Assembly (NCBI GenBank): GCA_016191145.1
Contig: JACPPD010000005.1
Coordinates: 1 to 64,000 of the forward strand
Reading direction: 5' to 3'
Source of the DNA: Ignavibacteria bacterium
GTDB taxonomy: Bacteria; Bacteroidota; Ignavibacteria; Kapaibacteriales; Kapaibacteriaceae
DNA: 64,000 bases
Part shown: in pieces, positions 34,614 through 43,236 of the stretch
How positions within the stretch are numbered: position 1 is the first letter of the stretch
Layout: each line of letters begins with the position of its first letter
The notes under the pieces: generated by a model
Seen by the model: only the letters and a program-made list of their open reading frames with translations
Databases searched by the model: none
What the model was told of the DNA's origin: nothing
Translations under genes and position numbers: made by a program

Positions 34614-35069
34614 AGAGACCAGGTGGGTTTTATCACACTTACATTAAATCACCAATGCTAAATAACTATACAATACGATTGGAATATCATCTGGATGGGC
34701 TGAAGTTGTGATTGACTAGTGTGGGCAAATTATGACGGAAATATTTGCCGTGTTCTACGTGATTATTCTGGCGATCGAATGAGTAGAGCTATAACTATTA
34801 TCTAGTTTATATCGTAAACCAAACAATAATAATTATTAGGAAACAGAATTGACATAATTACTCACCTAAAAAATCCTGGATAGCCCCCTACCATCTTCAA
34901 GTTGGTATTTCGGTTGAATATAAAATGCGTACACGCGTTCTGTGATTGTTTCGTCGCAAATAAATGAACGTTTCCGTGAAAAAAAGTACATCTAAGTTTC
35001 ACATAGGGACATCGATTTGAAAACCATGCTATAACGTTTACTTTTCATTCATTATTCCGGAGCTTGAGC

Positions 35070-35531
35070 ATGCAAGTTCAAGCATGGAGGCATGGCAGAC
35101 AAGGGAGGATGTCTGAAGAGAGTCGCAGAATATTTAGTGAGAGCGGCTCTGCGTTAGCCACAATAACATACTTTATTGGGAGAGTGTGTTTTGGCTTAGT
35201 ATTCGTGATGTTTGGCGCAACTCACTTTTCTGCAAGTACGGTGTTGTATGCAGCATCTCAAGGAGTGCCATATCCGCAGATTGCTGTTCCCGTATCGGGT
35301 ATCATCGCAATTGTTGGAGCGCTGTGTGTGATGTCGGGCGTTGGTGTTCGCTTTGGCGCTACGCTCGTAATTCTGTTTCTGGTACCAGTGACGCTTATCA
35401 TGCATGCGTTTTGGCGCATCGAAGACCCAAACATGGAAATGATTCAGAGAGTGATGTTTTTCAAGAATCTGTCGATGCTTGGCGCGGCAATCATCATTGC
35501 GTTGAATGGAGCAGGGAATAGATATCGCTGA
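35070..35531 (+). CDS. DoxX family membrane protein
   Basis: ATG 35070 is preceded by GGAG (35059-35062) at 7 nt; TTG 35064 and ATG 35109 are alternatives. Four transmembrane helices follow a polar N-terminus of about 30 residues; 'YFIGRVCFGLVFVMFGATHF' is the DoxX first-helix pattern and 'MHAFWRIEDPNMEMIQRVMF' the loop before the last helix. Such proteins are often linked to redox or thiosulfate metabolism, but function cannot be assigned here. Followed by the second REP-like pair. Confidence 0.8.
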   Translation: MQVQAWRHGRQGRMSEESRRIFSESGSALATITYFIGRVCFGLVFVMFGATHFSASTVLYAASQGVPYPQIAVPVSGIIAIVGALCVMSGVGVRFGATLVILFLVPVTLIMHAFWRIEDPNMEMIQRVMFFKNLSMLGAAIIIALNGAGNRYR

Positions 35532-35580
35532 CGTAACATAAAGCGGTCTGCTTAAAAATAAAGTTTTAGGATTTATCATG

Positions 35581-35654
35581 ATGCCGGGTATCTCTTGATA
35601 CCCGGCATGGTGATTTTGATACAACGATGCCGGGTATCAAGAGATACCCGGCAT
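35581..35654. repeat. Second pair of REP-like palindromes
   Basis: Hairpins 35581-35608 (loop TCTT) and 35627-35654 (loop AAGA) with the same 12-bp arms ATGCCGGGTATC/GATACCCGGCAT as at 18217-18289, here in the reverse order and 18 nt apart. Each copy is followed by GGTGATTT. The pair lies between the converging ends of the DoxX gene and the T9SS Ig protein gene, a usual place for REP elements, where they can also act as transcript-end hairpins. Confidence 0.85.
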
Positions 35655-35679
35655 GGTGATTTCGGCTGTTTTTTTTAGG

Positions 35680-36375
35680 CTACTTGATAATCATCAACGG
35701 CTTCGTGTCCGTATACCCCGGCGCCGTAAGAACGTAATAATACAACGAGCTCGACATCTGATGCTCAGATGTGTTAATCGTTACGTCGTGCTCGCCGATG
35801 GGCAGTACGTCGTTGACGAGTGTTGCAACAACGTTGCCGTTCAGGTCTACAAGCTTGAGGGTTAACTGCGCCTCGACACGCGTGACGAAATAGATCGTTG
35901 CCTTGTCTGTAACAGGGTTCGGCTGACAATCCTTAAGCTCAAACTGCGACGTGTGCAATTCCCCCGCGCCCGCAACACCTTCACCAGATGGCAGATGCGA
36001 GTTGATGAGAAACTCGCGCGGCTGCACAATAACTGTCATGGACTTGCTCATAACAGTTGCACATGGGCTCGACATCTGAACGGTGTACTCTCCGTTATCG
36101 GACTCTGTAGCCATGGGTCTGCGGAACTCCTGTGAGTCTTCTCCGGTAAGGGGCTGACCATCTTTGTACCATTGAATACGGTAACCCGATACGTTCTCAC
36201 CCTTGTTTACAGTAAGAACTAAGTCGTCGCCCTGTGGTACTCTTTTAATCAGCGCCTCAGAAACGTTGTCAAGCAAAACTGCCTTCGGACGCTGATATAT
36301 GCGAACAGCGCCCCCTCCAATTAATGGAGTAATAGCGACGCTGATTGCGGCAATGAATAATAGGTAGCGTTTCAT
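35680..36375 (-). CDS. T9SS-sorted protein with Ig-like domain
   Basis: The frame is open further upstream into lpxB, but ATG 36375 gives a signal peptide (MKRYLLFIAAISVAITPLIGGGA) and avoids overlap with lpxB. About residues 35-135 form an Ig-like fold ('GYRIQWYKDGQPLTGED...ESDNGEYTVQM', the classic W-and-DxGxY pattern). The T9SS sorting domain is at about 150-231 ('KDCQPNPVTDKATIYFV' ... 'SSSLYYYVLTAPGYTDTKPL'). Secreted or surface-attached; function unknown. Only 28 nt separate its start from that of lpxB, so the two divergent promoters must overlap the coding starts or each other. Confidence 0.8.
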   Translation of the reverse strand: MKRYLLFIAAISVAITPLIGGGAVRIYQRPKAVLLDNVSEALIKRVPQGDDLVLTVNKGENVSGYRIQWYKDGQPLTGEDSQEFRRPMATESDNGEYTVQMSSPCATVMSKSMTVIVQPREFLINSHLPSGEGVAGAGELHTSQFELKDCQPNPVTDKATIYFVTRVEAQLTLKLVDLNGNVVATLVNDVLPIGEHDVTINTSEHQMSSSLYYYVLTAPGYTDTKPLMIIK

Positions 36376-36403
36376 AAGTGACAATATACCCAAATTGCGT
36401 GCC

Positions 36404-37504
36404 ATGAATATTCTGATCACTGCCGGTGATCCTTCCGGAGACGCCCATGCGGCACGGTTGATGGAAGCCCTGCGGGCACGTGTACCCGACGTTGTGTTTG
36501 AAGGTTTCGGCGGACCTGCCATGGAAATGCAAGGCTTGCGGTCGGTTGCACATTTAAAGGATGTTGCCGTTTCGGGTTTTTGGGAAGTTGCAAAACGCTT
36601 TGGCTACTTCCGCTCCCTGCTTCACAAGTGTGAGCAAATGATTCAACACCGTAAACCAGATCTGTTTATTCCAGTCGATTACCCAGGCTTCAATCTCCGA
36701 TTGGCGGCTTCTGCAAAACAGGCGCTCGTTCCTGTTGCGTGGTATATAGCGCCGCAACTGTGGGCTTGGGGACGCAACCGCGCACGCGAACTTGCACGCG
36801 TGGTGAGCGCCCTTCTTGTTGTGTTTCCGTTTGAGAAAGAGTACTTCGACGCATTTGGTATCAACACCGTATATGTCGGGCATCCGTTGCTGGATATGCT
36901 TGCACAGGAAGAATTGGCCGATGAAGATCGGTCGCATCTAAACTCACATGAAAAGAATATTGTTCTGGTGCCGGGATCGCGCGAACATGAGCTTAGACAT
37001 CACTTACCTACGCTGGTCGACGTTGTTAAACATTTCCGCGGTTCGGAATTTTCATTTATTGTTCCTAAAGCCCCTTCGCTCCCTGATGAAGCTATGCAGC
37101 CATTCGTTAATGTTGGCGCTCACATCGCGCACGATTCGCACGCAGCAATGAGAAAGAGCTATGCTGGCCTGGTGAAAGCAGGTACGTCGACGCTTGAAGC
37201 TTCCCTGATTGGACTACCCTTTGGTTCGTTTTACAAAACCTCGCTGACGTCGTACATGCTTGCGAAACGTTTGGTAAATGTTAGTTCTGTAACGATGATG
37301 AATTTATTACTTAATAATAATGTTGTTCACGAATACCTTCAACAACAGGTAACAGTAAAAAACCTTGTTGCAGAACTTGAAGATCTAATATCAAATGATG
37401 CTCGTAGGCGCGAATTAACCGAAGCAATGGCACAAGTACGCAGGTTGTTGGGAACTTCAGGCGCGGCATCACGCGCTGCCGATGCAATTGTTAGGATGAT
37501 GTAG
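36404..37504 (+). CDS. lpxB: Lipid-A-disaccharide synthase
   Basis: ATG 36404; 366 residues. 'ILITAGDPSGDAHAARLMEAL' and 'FEGFGGPAMEMQGL' at the N-terminus, 'DLFIPVDYPGFNLRLA', 'WYIAPQLWAWGRNRA' and 'YVGHPLLD' are characteristic of LpxB (GT19). Condenses UDP-2,3-diacylglucosamine with lipid X to form the lipid A disaccharide at the inner membrane. Followed by a DUF374 acyltransferase and lpxK, making a lipid A cluster. Confidence 0.95.
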   Translation: MNILITAGDPSGDAHAARLMEALRARVPDVVFEGFGGPAMEMQGLRSVAHLKDVAVSGFWEVAKRFGYFRSLLHKCEQMIQHRKPDLFIPVDYPGFNLRLAASAKQALVPVAWYIAPQLWAWGRNRARELARVVSALLVVFPFEKEYFDAFGINTVYVGHPLLDMLAQEELADEDRSHLNSHEKNIVLVPGSREHELRHHLPTLVDVVKHFRGSEFSFIVPKAPSLPDEAMQPFVNVGAHIAHDSHAAMRKSYAGLVKAGTSTLEASLIGLPFGSFYKTSLTSYMLAKRLVNVSSVTMMNLLLNNNVVHEYLQQQVTVKNLVAELEDLISNDARRRELTEAMAQVRRLLGTSGAASRAADAIVRMM

Positions 37505-37508
37505 TATC

Positions 37509-38099
37509 ATGATGCAACTACTTGCTTCGATATTGCTCCGCATCCTGGCGTCTACATGGAGGATTCGGATCGAAGGGAATCTTCCTAAGAATCCGTGCCT
37601 TGTTGCGTTCTGGCATGGCGAAATGCTGCCCGTTTGGTATGCAATGCGCGGCAAAGGCCCAACAGCCTTGGTGAGCGAGAGCCGCGATGGTTCATATCTG
37701 GCGAGACTTCTTACGGATTGGGGTTTTCATGTTGTAAGGGGCTCATCATCGAAGGGAGGGAGTGAAGCGTTGCAGGAAGTGGTGGCGGAGCTGAGCCAAC
37801 ATATTGTTTTGATGACTCCCGACGGACCCAGAGGCCCCATTCACGAATGCAAGCCCGGAGTTGTTGTTGCTGCCCAGAGGGCACAGGTGCCCGTAGTTCT
37901 GGTGCGAGCATTTGCATCGAGAGCGGTGGTGTTCGACAAATCGTGGGATAGATTTATGGTTCCTGCACTGTTTGCCCACATTACAATTCATGTGTCTCAC
38001 GAAATTCGCGTTGATTCGGAACTTGACCGAGATCGGGTTAATAAAAAAATTGAAGACATCCAACATCAGTTGAATTCGTTGGGTAGCATAGTATGCTGA
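37509..38099 (+). CDS. DUF374 lysophospholipid acyltransferase-like protein
   Basis: 196 residues with an N-terminal hydrophobic helix and the 'AFWHGEMLPVWYAM' (HxxxxE-like) and 'LMTPDGPRGPIHECKPGVV' motifs of DUF374 proteins, which are related to the LpxL/PlsC acyltransferases. Being 4 nt after lpxB and just before lpxK, it probably adds a secondary acyl chain to the lipid A precursor (inference from position and family). In the PlsC superfamily the His and acidic residue of the first motif are catalytic. Confidence 0.85.
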   Translation: MMQLLASILLRILASTWRIRIEGNLPKNPCLVAFWHGEMLPVWYAMRGKGPTALVSESRDGSYLARLLTDWGFHVVRGSSSKGGSEALQEVVAELSQHIVLMTPDGPRGPIHECKPGVVVAAQRAQVPVVLVRAFASRAVVFDKSWDRFMVPALFAHITIHVSHEIRVDSELDRDRVNKKIEDIQHQLNSLGSIVC

Positions 38100-38123
38100 T
38101 GTGCTTTGTTTGAAAGATCTAAT

Positions 38124-39113
38124 ATGCTGGGTACTCTCTCGAAATTGTACGGAAGCATCATACGTAGGCGCAATGCGAAGTACGATGCACACAGGAAACC
38201 AATAGTCAGCGTAACTGTACCCGTTATCAGCGTTGGGAATCTTACGGTTGGCGGAACCGGCAAAACGGTTATTGTTCAGATGATTGTTAGGATGTTGCAA
38301 GCACACGGTTATAAACCCGCAATTGTGATGAGAGGCTATAAACGATCAGCGAGAGGCGTGGCGGTTGTTCACGATGGATCAAATACTACTGCGTCGGTAA
38401 GGGAATCTGGCGATGAAGCGGCGCTTCACGCACAGAAGCTCGGAGTACCCGTTGTCGTCGGCGAAAGCAAGGTAGATGCTGCCGTTCATGCAGCCGGTTT
38501 TCTACCGTGCGATGTGATTGTTGTCGACGATGGCTTTCAGCACCGGTCGTTGCACCGAGATGCCGATGTTGTCCTTGTCGATAACACAACGCTCTCCGAT
38601 ACGCGGCTCTTACCGGCAGGCAGGTTGCGAGAGCCCCTTACGGCCCTGCGCCGTGCAGATGTCATCGTCATTATGGATCGGGATGTCGAAGCCGCGTCGC
38701 TGCAGCAGTTCGTTTCGCCCGATTCACTCGTCTGCAGCGCACAGGTCCATGCGCATTGCCCCACAAGCATCGGTACGCCGGTTATAAGTATGTGTGCCAT
38801 TGCGCAGCCCCAGCGTTTCAAGCAGACGCTTGAAGACTGCGGACTAAACGTTGTCCGCAGTTTTGTGTTTAGAGACCACCATGTTTACACGAAGACCGAC
38901 ATCTCTAACGTCATCAGGGCTGCTGAAACGCACGGCGCTGCAATTGTAACAACGGAGAAGGACGACGTCAAGCTTTCACATGCGCACGCAATGTTCACAG
39001 CACACGGAATCACCTACAGAGTTATACCAATCGAAGCTAAAATTATTGACAATGACTCAATGTTTGATTATTACATCCTAAGTCGGATTGGTCATGAAAA
39101 TCGCAATCAGTAA
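38124..39113 (+). CDS. lpxK: Tetraacyldisaccharide 4'-kinase
   Basis: ATG 38124 preferred over in-frame TTG 38106. P-loop 'VGNLTVGGTGKTVIV' near residue 40, 'AIVMRGYKRSARG', 'VIVVDDGFQHRSLHRDADVV' and 'LLPAGRLREPLTALRRADV' are LpxK hallmarks. Phosphorylates the 4' position of the lipid A disaccharide at the inner membrane. 329 residues. Its 3' end overlaps the next gene by 20 nt. Confidence 0.95.
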   Translation: MLGTLSKLYGSIIRRRNAKYDAHRKPIVSVTVPVISVGNLTVGGTGKTVIVQMIVRMLQAHGYKPAIVMRGYKRSARGVAVVHDGSNTTASVRESGDEAALHAQKLGVPVVVGESKVDAAVHAAGFLPCDVIVVDDGFQHRSLHRDADVVLVDNTTLSDTRLLPAGRLREPLTALRRADVIVIMDRDVEAASLQQFVSPDSLVCSAQVHAHCPTSIGTPVISMCAIAQPQRFKQTLEDCGLNVVRSFVFRDHHVYTKTDISNVIRAAETHGAAIVTTEKDDVKLSHAHAMFTAHGITYRVIPIEAKIIDNDSMFDYYILSRIGHENRNQ

Positions 39114-39834
39114 GGCATCGGGAAGCGAGAAGTTTCAACAGTATGAGCGGTGGCTTCGGGCAGCCGCTACCGACGTTGAAATCGTTGATCTGATTTCGCT
39201 CAGCCCGCACGGTGCAGTGCAGAAACTCTCTGAATGCTCGGGCTTGGTGTTAACCGGCGGATCCGACATCAATCCGGATAGGTATGGCAAACCAGAGATG
39301 GCAGATGTTTGTCAGGACATCGACGACGTACGCGATGAATTGGAACTTGCCGTTGCTCGAGCAGCCATAGAGATGCGGATGCCCGTGCTCGGCGTCTGTC
39401 GCGGATTTCAAATCCTGAATGTTGCATTCGGAGGCTCGCTCATTGCAGACATCCCATCGATGTACAAGAGCGAAGTGGAGCATGGAAAGACGGGCGGACA
39501 CGATGCTCTTCACTACATTGAAATTGAGCCGGGATCAATCATCAGGCGAATTTCAAAAACTATGGATGGCACTGTCAACAGCGCACATCACCAGGCTATC
39601 GACAAATTAGCGGACGTCTTTACTCCGAGTGCCCGCGCCCACGACGGAATTATCGAGGCATTCGAATGGGGCGATGCTACGTTAGGGGGCAAACCATTCC
39701 TGCTTGCAGTGCAGTGGCATCCGGAGCGTCTGAAATCCGACTCTGCCTTTTCATTGCCTATCGCCCGCCACTTCCTTGAGGAGGCGCGTGCCTATTCGAT
39801 TTTGTTTGCAGGTGTGAATAATAACAATTCTTAA
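39094..39834 (+). CDS. Class I glutamine amidotransferase-like hydrolase (peptidase C26, PuuD-like)
   Basis: ATG 39094, inside the lpxK 3' end. Oxyanion region 'GLVLTGGSDINPDRYG', nucleophile C102 in 'VLGVCRGFQILNVAFGG', and H209/E211 in 'LAVQWHPERL'. This is the gamma-glutamyl-gamma-aminobutyrate hydrolase type: a stand-alone glutamine-amidotransferase fold without a synthase domain. The actual substrate may be another gamma-glutamyl amide. Its stop (TAA) overlaps that of the convergent gene in the sequence TTAA. Confidence 0.85.
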   Translation: MKIAISKASGSEKFQQYERWLRAAATDVEIVDLISLSPHGAVQKLSECSGLVLTGGSDINPDRYGKPEMADVCQDIDDVRDELELAVARAAIEMRMPVLGVCRGFQILNVAFGGSLIADIPSMYKSEVEHGKTGGHDALHYIEIEPGSIIRRISKTMDGTVNSAHHQAIDKLADVFTPSARAHDGIIEAFEWGDATLGGKPFLLAVQWHPERLKSDSAFSLPIARHFLEEARAYSILFAGVNNNNS

Positions 39835-41588
39835 TTACTCGGAAGTTTCGTATCTATCTGAATGGAGCCAGCGCTGTTGCGAAGTCCGTTTATTACAGTT
39901 TCAATGTACGCTGCACTGATAGTAACAAAGGGTAGCAACGAATAACTAACAGCCAGCAGGGAGTGATCACCATTGCCCGACCCAACAATGGTTCGCATCA
40001 TGCCCTCGGTTTCAACTTCTACGGCATAGGGGGCAACCTCTATCGAGGGAGATCGGTACGTTGTAAGCCGTGTGCGAAAGCTGATGTTTGCAAAGGGTTG
40101 CCAAACAAATTCTGTGAAGGCTAATAACCCTGTTTCGGATGCACGGCCAAGACCGAACTGCGCCGCTCTTCCATCCACTCTTAACCTCACACGAAGAGAG
40201 CGTGCCACGCTGAATGCGTAGTCGGCTTGAACAGTGCCTCGCCTGCGCACGTACATTTTTGTGATGTTGCTTTCGGGCAGTTTCCACCCATCATCATCTT
40301 GTTCATAGCGCAACCTCAGCGACAGGGCAGCCCCCTTACTGATTCCACGCGTAAGGTTGAACAGCAAGTCGTAACCCTTTGCAGGCTGGGGCTTGCCAAA
40401 AGACCTCGTAAGAGTTCGATGAACATCGAGCGATGCTTCGCATCGCCATTCGGGTTGGATTCGGAACTGAGCTCCCACTGTAATCCCCATTTCGTTTCCG
40501 ATATAGGATTGCGTGGAAACTGTGTTGCCATACGGACTGCGCAGATCTCTCTCGAACCACCTTACAACGCCGATAAGTTTTGCATGAGTGAGGAGCGATG
40601 ATGCAATGATGTTAGTACCGAAGCGCCCATCCTGATCGAGCGCTGTTTCCCAACTCAGAGTGAGGTTGGAGAAAGATTTATCAGCGTATACTGAGAATAG
40701 CGATTGCGTGAGACCGCTGAAAGTTGCCATTCCCGTAGAGACGGAAGTTTTGTTGTACTGCAGCCTCTGATATCCGATGCCGAAATTGAGCAGCGGCGAT
40801 TGATAGCTGGCAATGGTGCCTGTCAGGATTTCATTACGTCCATTGATCAGTTTGTTGGAATACATTGCCGAAAGCTGCATCGGCATGCCGCTGACAGAAT
40901 CACAGTATAATATTCCAATGCCGCGCAACGAACCGTCGAGCCAGGTCGAAGTCCATGGTTGAAGTTTAATATCGGCTGTTGACGATTCCGTATTTACAAC
41001 CGTCCTGCTGAACCTACTGCCTCCATATACTAAACCTGTTGATGATTTTACTTTGAAATTTCCCAGAACAAGGGAGACGTTTTTCGTTTGAACCTGAAGC
41101 CATGCGCCATAAAACAGTGTGTCGTTCTGACGTCGGGAAAAACCACCTATTCTGGCAACCGAGGCGTCTACGTCGAGTCGCGTAAGCATATCGGCGTAGT
41201 TACCGTTTTGCATCCTGAGGCGCGACCTCATTCTTGCCGATTGAATTGTTGGCGGACAGGTACAGTCGAACGTTGTGCATGTGTTAAGAATAATGAATTG
41301 ATCGGTGCTTAAGCACAACGTGTCTGCTATTGTTTCTAATGATCTGATACCCTTGTTTACCAATTTCATTATGCGCGATGCAGTATTGATTCCAATACCT
41401 GGCAGCACAGTCAGATCGTTAGGTTCCATACAGTTCAAACACAAGGGATCCTGTCTGTAGCGTTCAATTGCGTCCCATACAGGCAGCGCCCACGGTGAAT
41501 CGGCCACGTCGTCGATTTGGGCTAGCAACGGTTTAGCCAAGCTCAAGCACGATACCGAGACGATGACCAATATCCACAAGCAGGTCAT
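39831..41588 (-). CDS. Exported helix-hairpin-helix protein with C-terminal beta-barrel
   Basis: 585 residues: signal peptide (MTCLWILVIVSVSCLSLAKP), a short Cys-rich segment, then a helix-hairpin-helix motif 'PNDLTVLPGIGINTASRIMK' like ComEA. Next comes 'CTTFDCTCP', then about 450 residues of alternating strands with aromatic girdles ending in '...IQIDTKLPSN', resembling an outer-membrane barrel. HhH motifs bind DNA backbone non-specifically in known proteins, so a periplasm-facing DNA-binding plug on a barrel is conceivable (inference). The N-terminal coding region overlaps the preceding gene by 56 nt; a later start would lose the signal peptide. Confidence 0.75.
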   Translation of the reverse strand: MTCLWILVIVSVSCLSLAKPLLAQIDDVADSPWALPVWDAIERYRQDPLCLNCMEPNDLTVLPGIGINTASRIMKLVNKGIRSLETIADTLCLSTDQFIILNTCTTFDCTCPPTIQSARMRSRLRMQNGNYADMLTRLDVDASVARIGGFSRRQNDTLFYGAWLQVQTKNVSLVLGNFKVKSSTGLVYGGSRFSRTVVNTESSTADIKLQPWTSTWLDGSLRGIGILYCDSVSGMPMQLSAMYSNKLINGRNEILTGTIASYQSPLLNFGIGYQRLQYNKTSVSTGMATFSGLTQSLFSVYADKSFSNLTLSWETALDQDGRFGTNIIASSLLTHAKLIGVVRWFERDLRSPYGNTVSTQSYIGNEMGITVGAQFRIQPEWRCEASLDVHRTLTRSFGKPQPAKGYDLLFNLTRGISKGAALSLRLRYEQDDDGWKLPESNITKMYVRRRGTVQADYAFSVARSLRVRLRVDGRAAQFGLGRASETGLLAFTEFVWQPFANISFRTRLTTYRSPSIEVAPYAVEVETEGMMRTIVGSGNGDHSLLAVSYSLLPFVTISAAYIETVINGLRNSAGSIQIDTKLPSN

Positions 41589-42273
41589 ACATCACAGAGA
41601 TATAGAGGTCTGATGAAGATGCGAGTCGCACATCGGCGCCAAACGAAAGAGGATCGGAGACTATGCGCGTACGGACGCCTACGCTCTCGTGAGGGCGAAC
41701 AAGCGCCGATATTTCGATTGCTGCCCTGTTGGCAGATTGTGCAACTACATCGAATGCAATTGCATAACCATCTTGATACGCAACACCGAACCGCAATTGT
41801 CGCGGCAGATTTCTGCCTGTTATCGGTGTAGAAAGAGCATTGGAAATGCCGACGCCAACGGTCCAATGTGTGTCTACGATGATACGTGACTGAATACCCA
41901 ATGCAGCACGAATATTTGCTGAGAAGCCAGCAGCCCTGCTGGCGCCCACATCGGCAATTGTGCCAACATCGAATATGCTAGTGATGGGCCAGCGGCGCGA
42001 TGCCCTTAACGAAACATCGAACCAATTCTCCGACGCACCACCCTGAATTGCAAACACTGTTTGTAGCTGTTGAATAGAGCGTGCCACAGTTGCATTTGTG
42101 AGTGAGGGTTCGGCAAAGGGCGCAGGATAGACTGCAAATGTCCACGGCTGAATTTGTGCGCTGGTACACGGAGTTGATAGCCGATCTGCCGTGTTGAGCA
42201 CCGTTGCGCCTGTAATACTAAGCCCCTTAAGGGTATACACCATAAAAGGAAGCATGATCGTCACAAACAGCAT
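41533..42273 (-). CDS. Probable outer-membrane beta-barrel protein, unknown family
   Basis: The frame extends upstream, but ATG 42273 (or 42255) fits a short hydrophobic leader (MLFVTIMLPFMVYTLKGLSI) and clears the divergent porD gene. The mature part has many amphipathic strands with alternating residues ('IIVDTHWTVGVGISNALS', 'LRFGVAYQDGYAIAFDVVAQ', 'SVGVRTRIVSDPLSFGADVR') and ends in a barrel-like final strand 'RLGIVLELG'. About 247 residues. Overlaps the HhH-barrel gene, so the two are probably co-expressed and may act together. Confidence 0.65.
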   Translation of the reverse strand: MLFVTIMLPFMVYTLKGLSITGATVLNTADRLSTPCTSAQIQPWTFAVYPAPFAEPSLTNATVARSIQQLQTVFAIQGGASENWFDVSLRASRRWPITSIFDVGTIADVGASRAAGFSANIRAALGIQSRIIVDTHWTVGVGISNALSTPITGRNLPRQLRFGVAYQDGYAIAFDVVAQSANRAAIEISALVRPHESVGVRTRIVSDPLSFGADVRLASSSDLYISVMYDLLVDIGHRLGIVLELG

Positions 42274-42310
42274 GCGTATGTTCGTACAGGTTATAATCAA
42301 GGGCCTCATA

Positions 42311-43213
42311 ATGAGATCTGCAGCGGTATTGCTTTTTGCTTTCGTAACAGCCAATTGTTGTGTTGTGACAATGAGGGCGCAGGAGGTTGACGCTACCGTA
42401 AACGTCAACATGGAATTATTGCAGCTCGACCAGCGAACTGAGGTACAGGCGATGGCGAACGATGTGCGGAACTATCTGAATAACCAGCGTTTCACAAATG
42501 CAGACTGGGATGGTCCGCGGATTCCGATAACAGTCACTATTTATCTGAACACGCGCAACGGCGATTTGTATAGCGCGAAACTTGCTATAGTTAGTAAAAG
42601 GCTTGTGAACAACGATTCAACTATGGGAGCAGCGTTGCTGCGAGTTTTCGATCAGGACTGGCAATTCAGGTATTCATTTAGTCAGGCGTTAACTTTTCAG
42701 ATGAGCCGATACGAGCCGTTTTCGAGCCTGATTGACTTTTATATTCTTATTGCAATCGGTTTGGATATGGATACGTATGATGATCTCGGCGGATCCCGAA
42801 TGTACGATCAGGCCAAACTGATTGCAGGATTGGGCAATGCGGCAGGTATTGCGCAGTTTTCGTCGAACTTCCAGCCCGGCCAATACACTCGTATGGCGCT
42901 AGTATCGGAACTCACCGATTTACGATATGTCGGGCTTCGTAGACTTATTTACGATTATCATGTAGCTGTGGACGAGTACTCCGTCAACAAGGCAAAAGGC
43001 CTCGAGAGTTTAGCTTCCACAATAGCCGGCATCGCCGAATTCAAGAGGACTTCTATTGCGAATCGTTCGATTTTGCTGCAGGCATTTTTTGACGCAAAAA
43101 GTCAGGAAATCGCAGATATCTTTAAGGGACAGACAAATTCTTCTGTATGGGGAGACTTGCGATATCTCGATCCGGGTAACACCCAATTATATGAGACTGC
43201 TCGCGGTGGATAG
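42311..43213 (+). CDS. porD: PorD-like type IX secretion protein (DUF4835)
   Basis: ATG 42311 gives a signal peptide (MRSAAVLLFAFVTANCC...MRAQ); ATG 42272 is possible but would overlap the divergent gene. The mature N-terminus 'QEVDATVNVNMELLQLDQRT', followed by 'FTNADWDGPRIPITVTIYL', 'DQDWQFRYSFSQALTF', 'FSSLIDFYILIAIGLDMDTY' and 'RYVGLRRLIYDYHVAVDEYS', matches the DUF4835 family, which includes PorD, needed for T9SS function in Porphyromonas. It would serve the many T9SS cargos in this window. 300 residues. Confidence 0.8.
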   Translation: MRSAAVLLFAFVTANCCVVTMRAQEVDATVNVNMELLQLDQRTEVQAMANDVRNYLNNQRFTNADWDGPRIPITVTIYLNTRNGDLYSAKLAIVSKRLVNNDSTMGAALLRVFDQDWQFRYSFSQALTFQMSRYEPFSSLIDFYILIAIGLDMDTYDDLGGSRMYDQAKLIAGLGNAAGIAQFSSNFQPGQYTRMALVSELTDLRYVGLRRLIYDYHVAVDEYSVNKAKGLESLASTIAGIAEFKRTSIANRSILLQAFFDAKSQEIADIFKGQTNSSVWGDLRYLDPGNTQLYETARGG

Positions 43214-43236
43214 GCTGTTCACTTCACAGAAATGCG

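Larger units (their letters stand above)
33812..35069. other. 1.25-kb region without an intact gene
   Basis: AT-richer than its surroundings and without a long convincing open frame on either strand. It holds a decayed coding stretch on the minus strand (34051-34350) and three diverged hairpin repeats (34425-34613). Bases 34621-35040 show only short frames and A/T-rich sequence in which I see no structure; the last 30 bases contain the GGAG ahead of the DoxX start. Confidence 0.7.
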
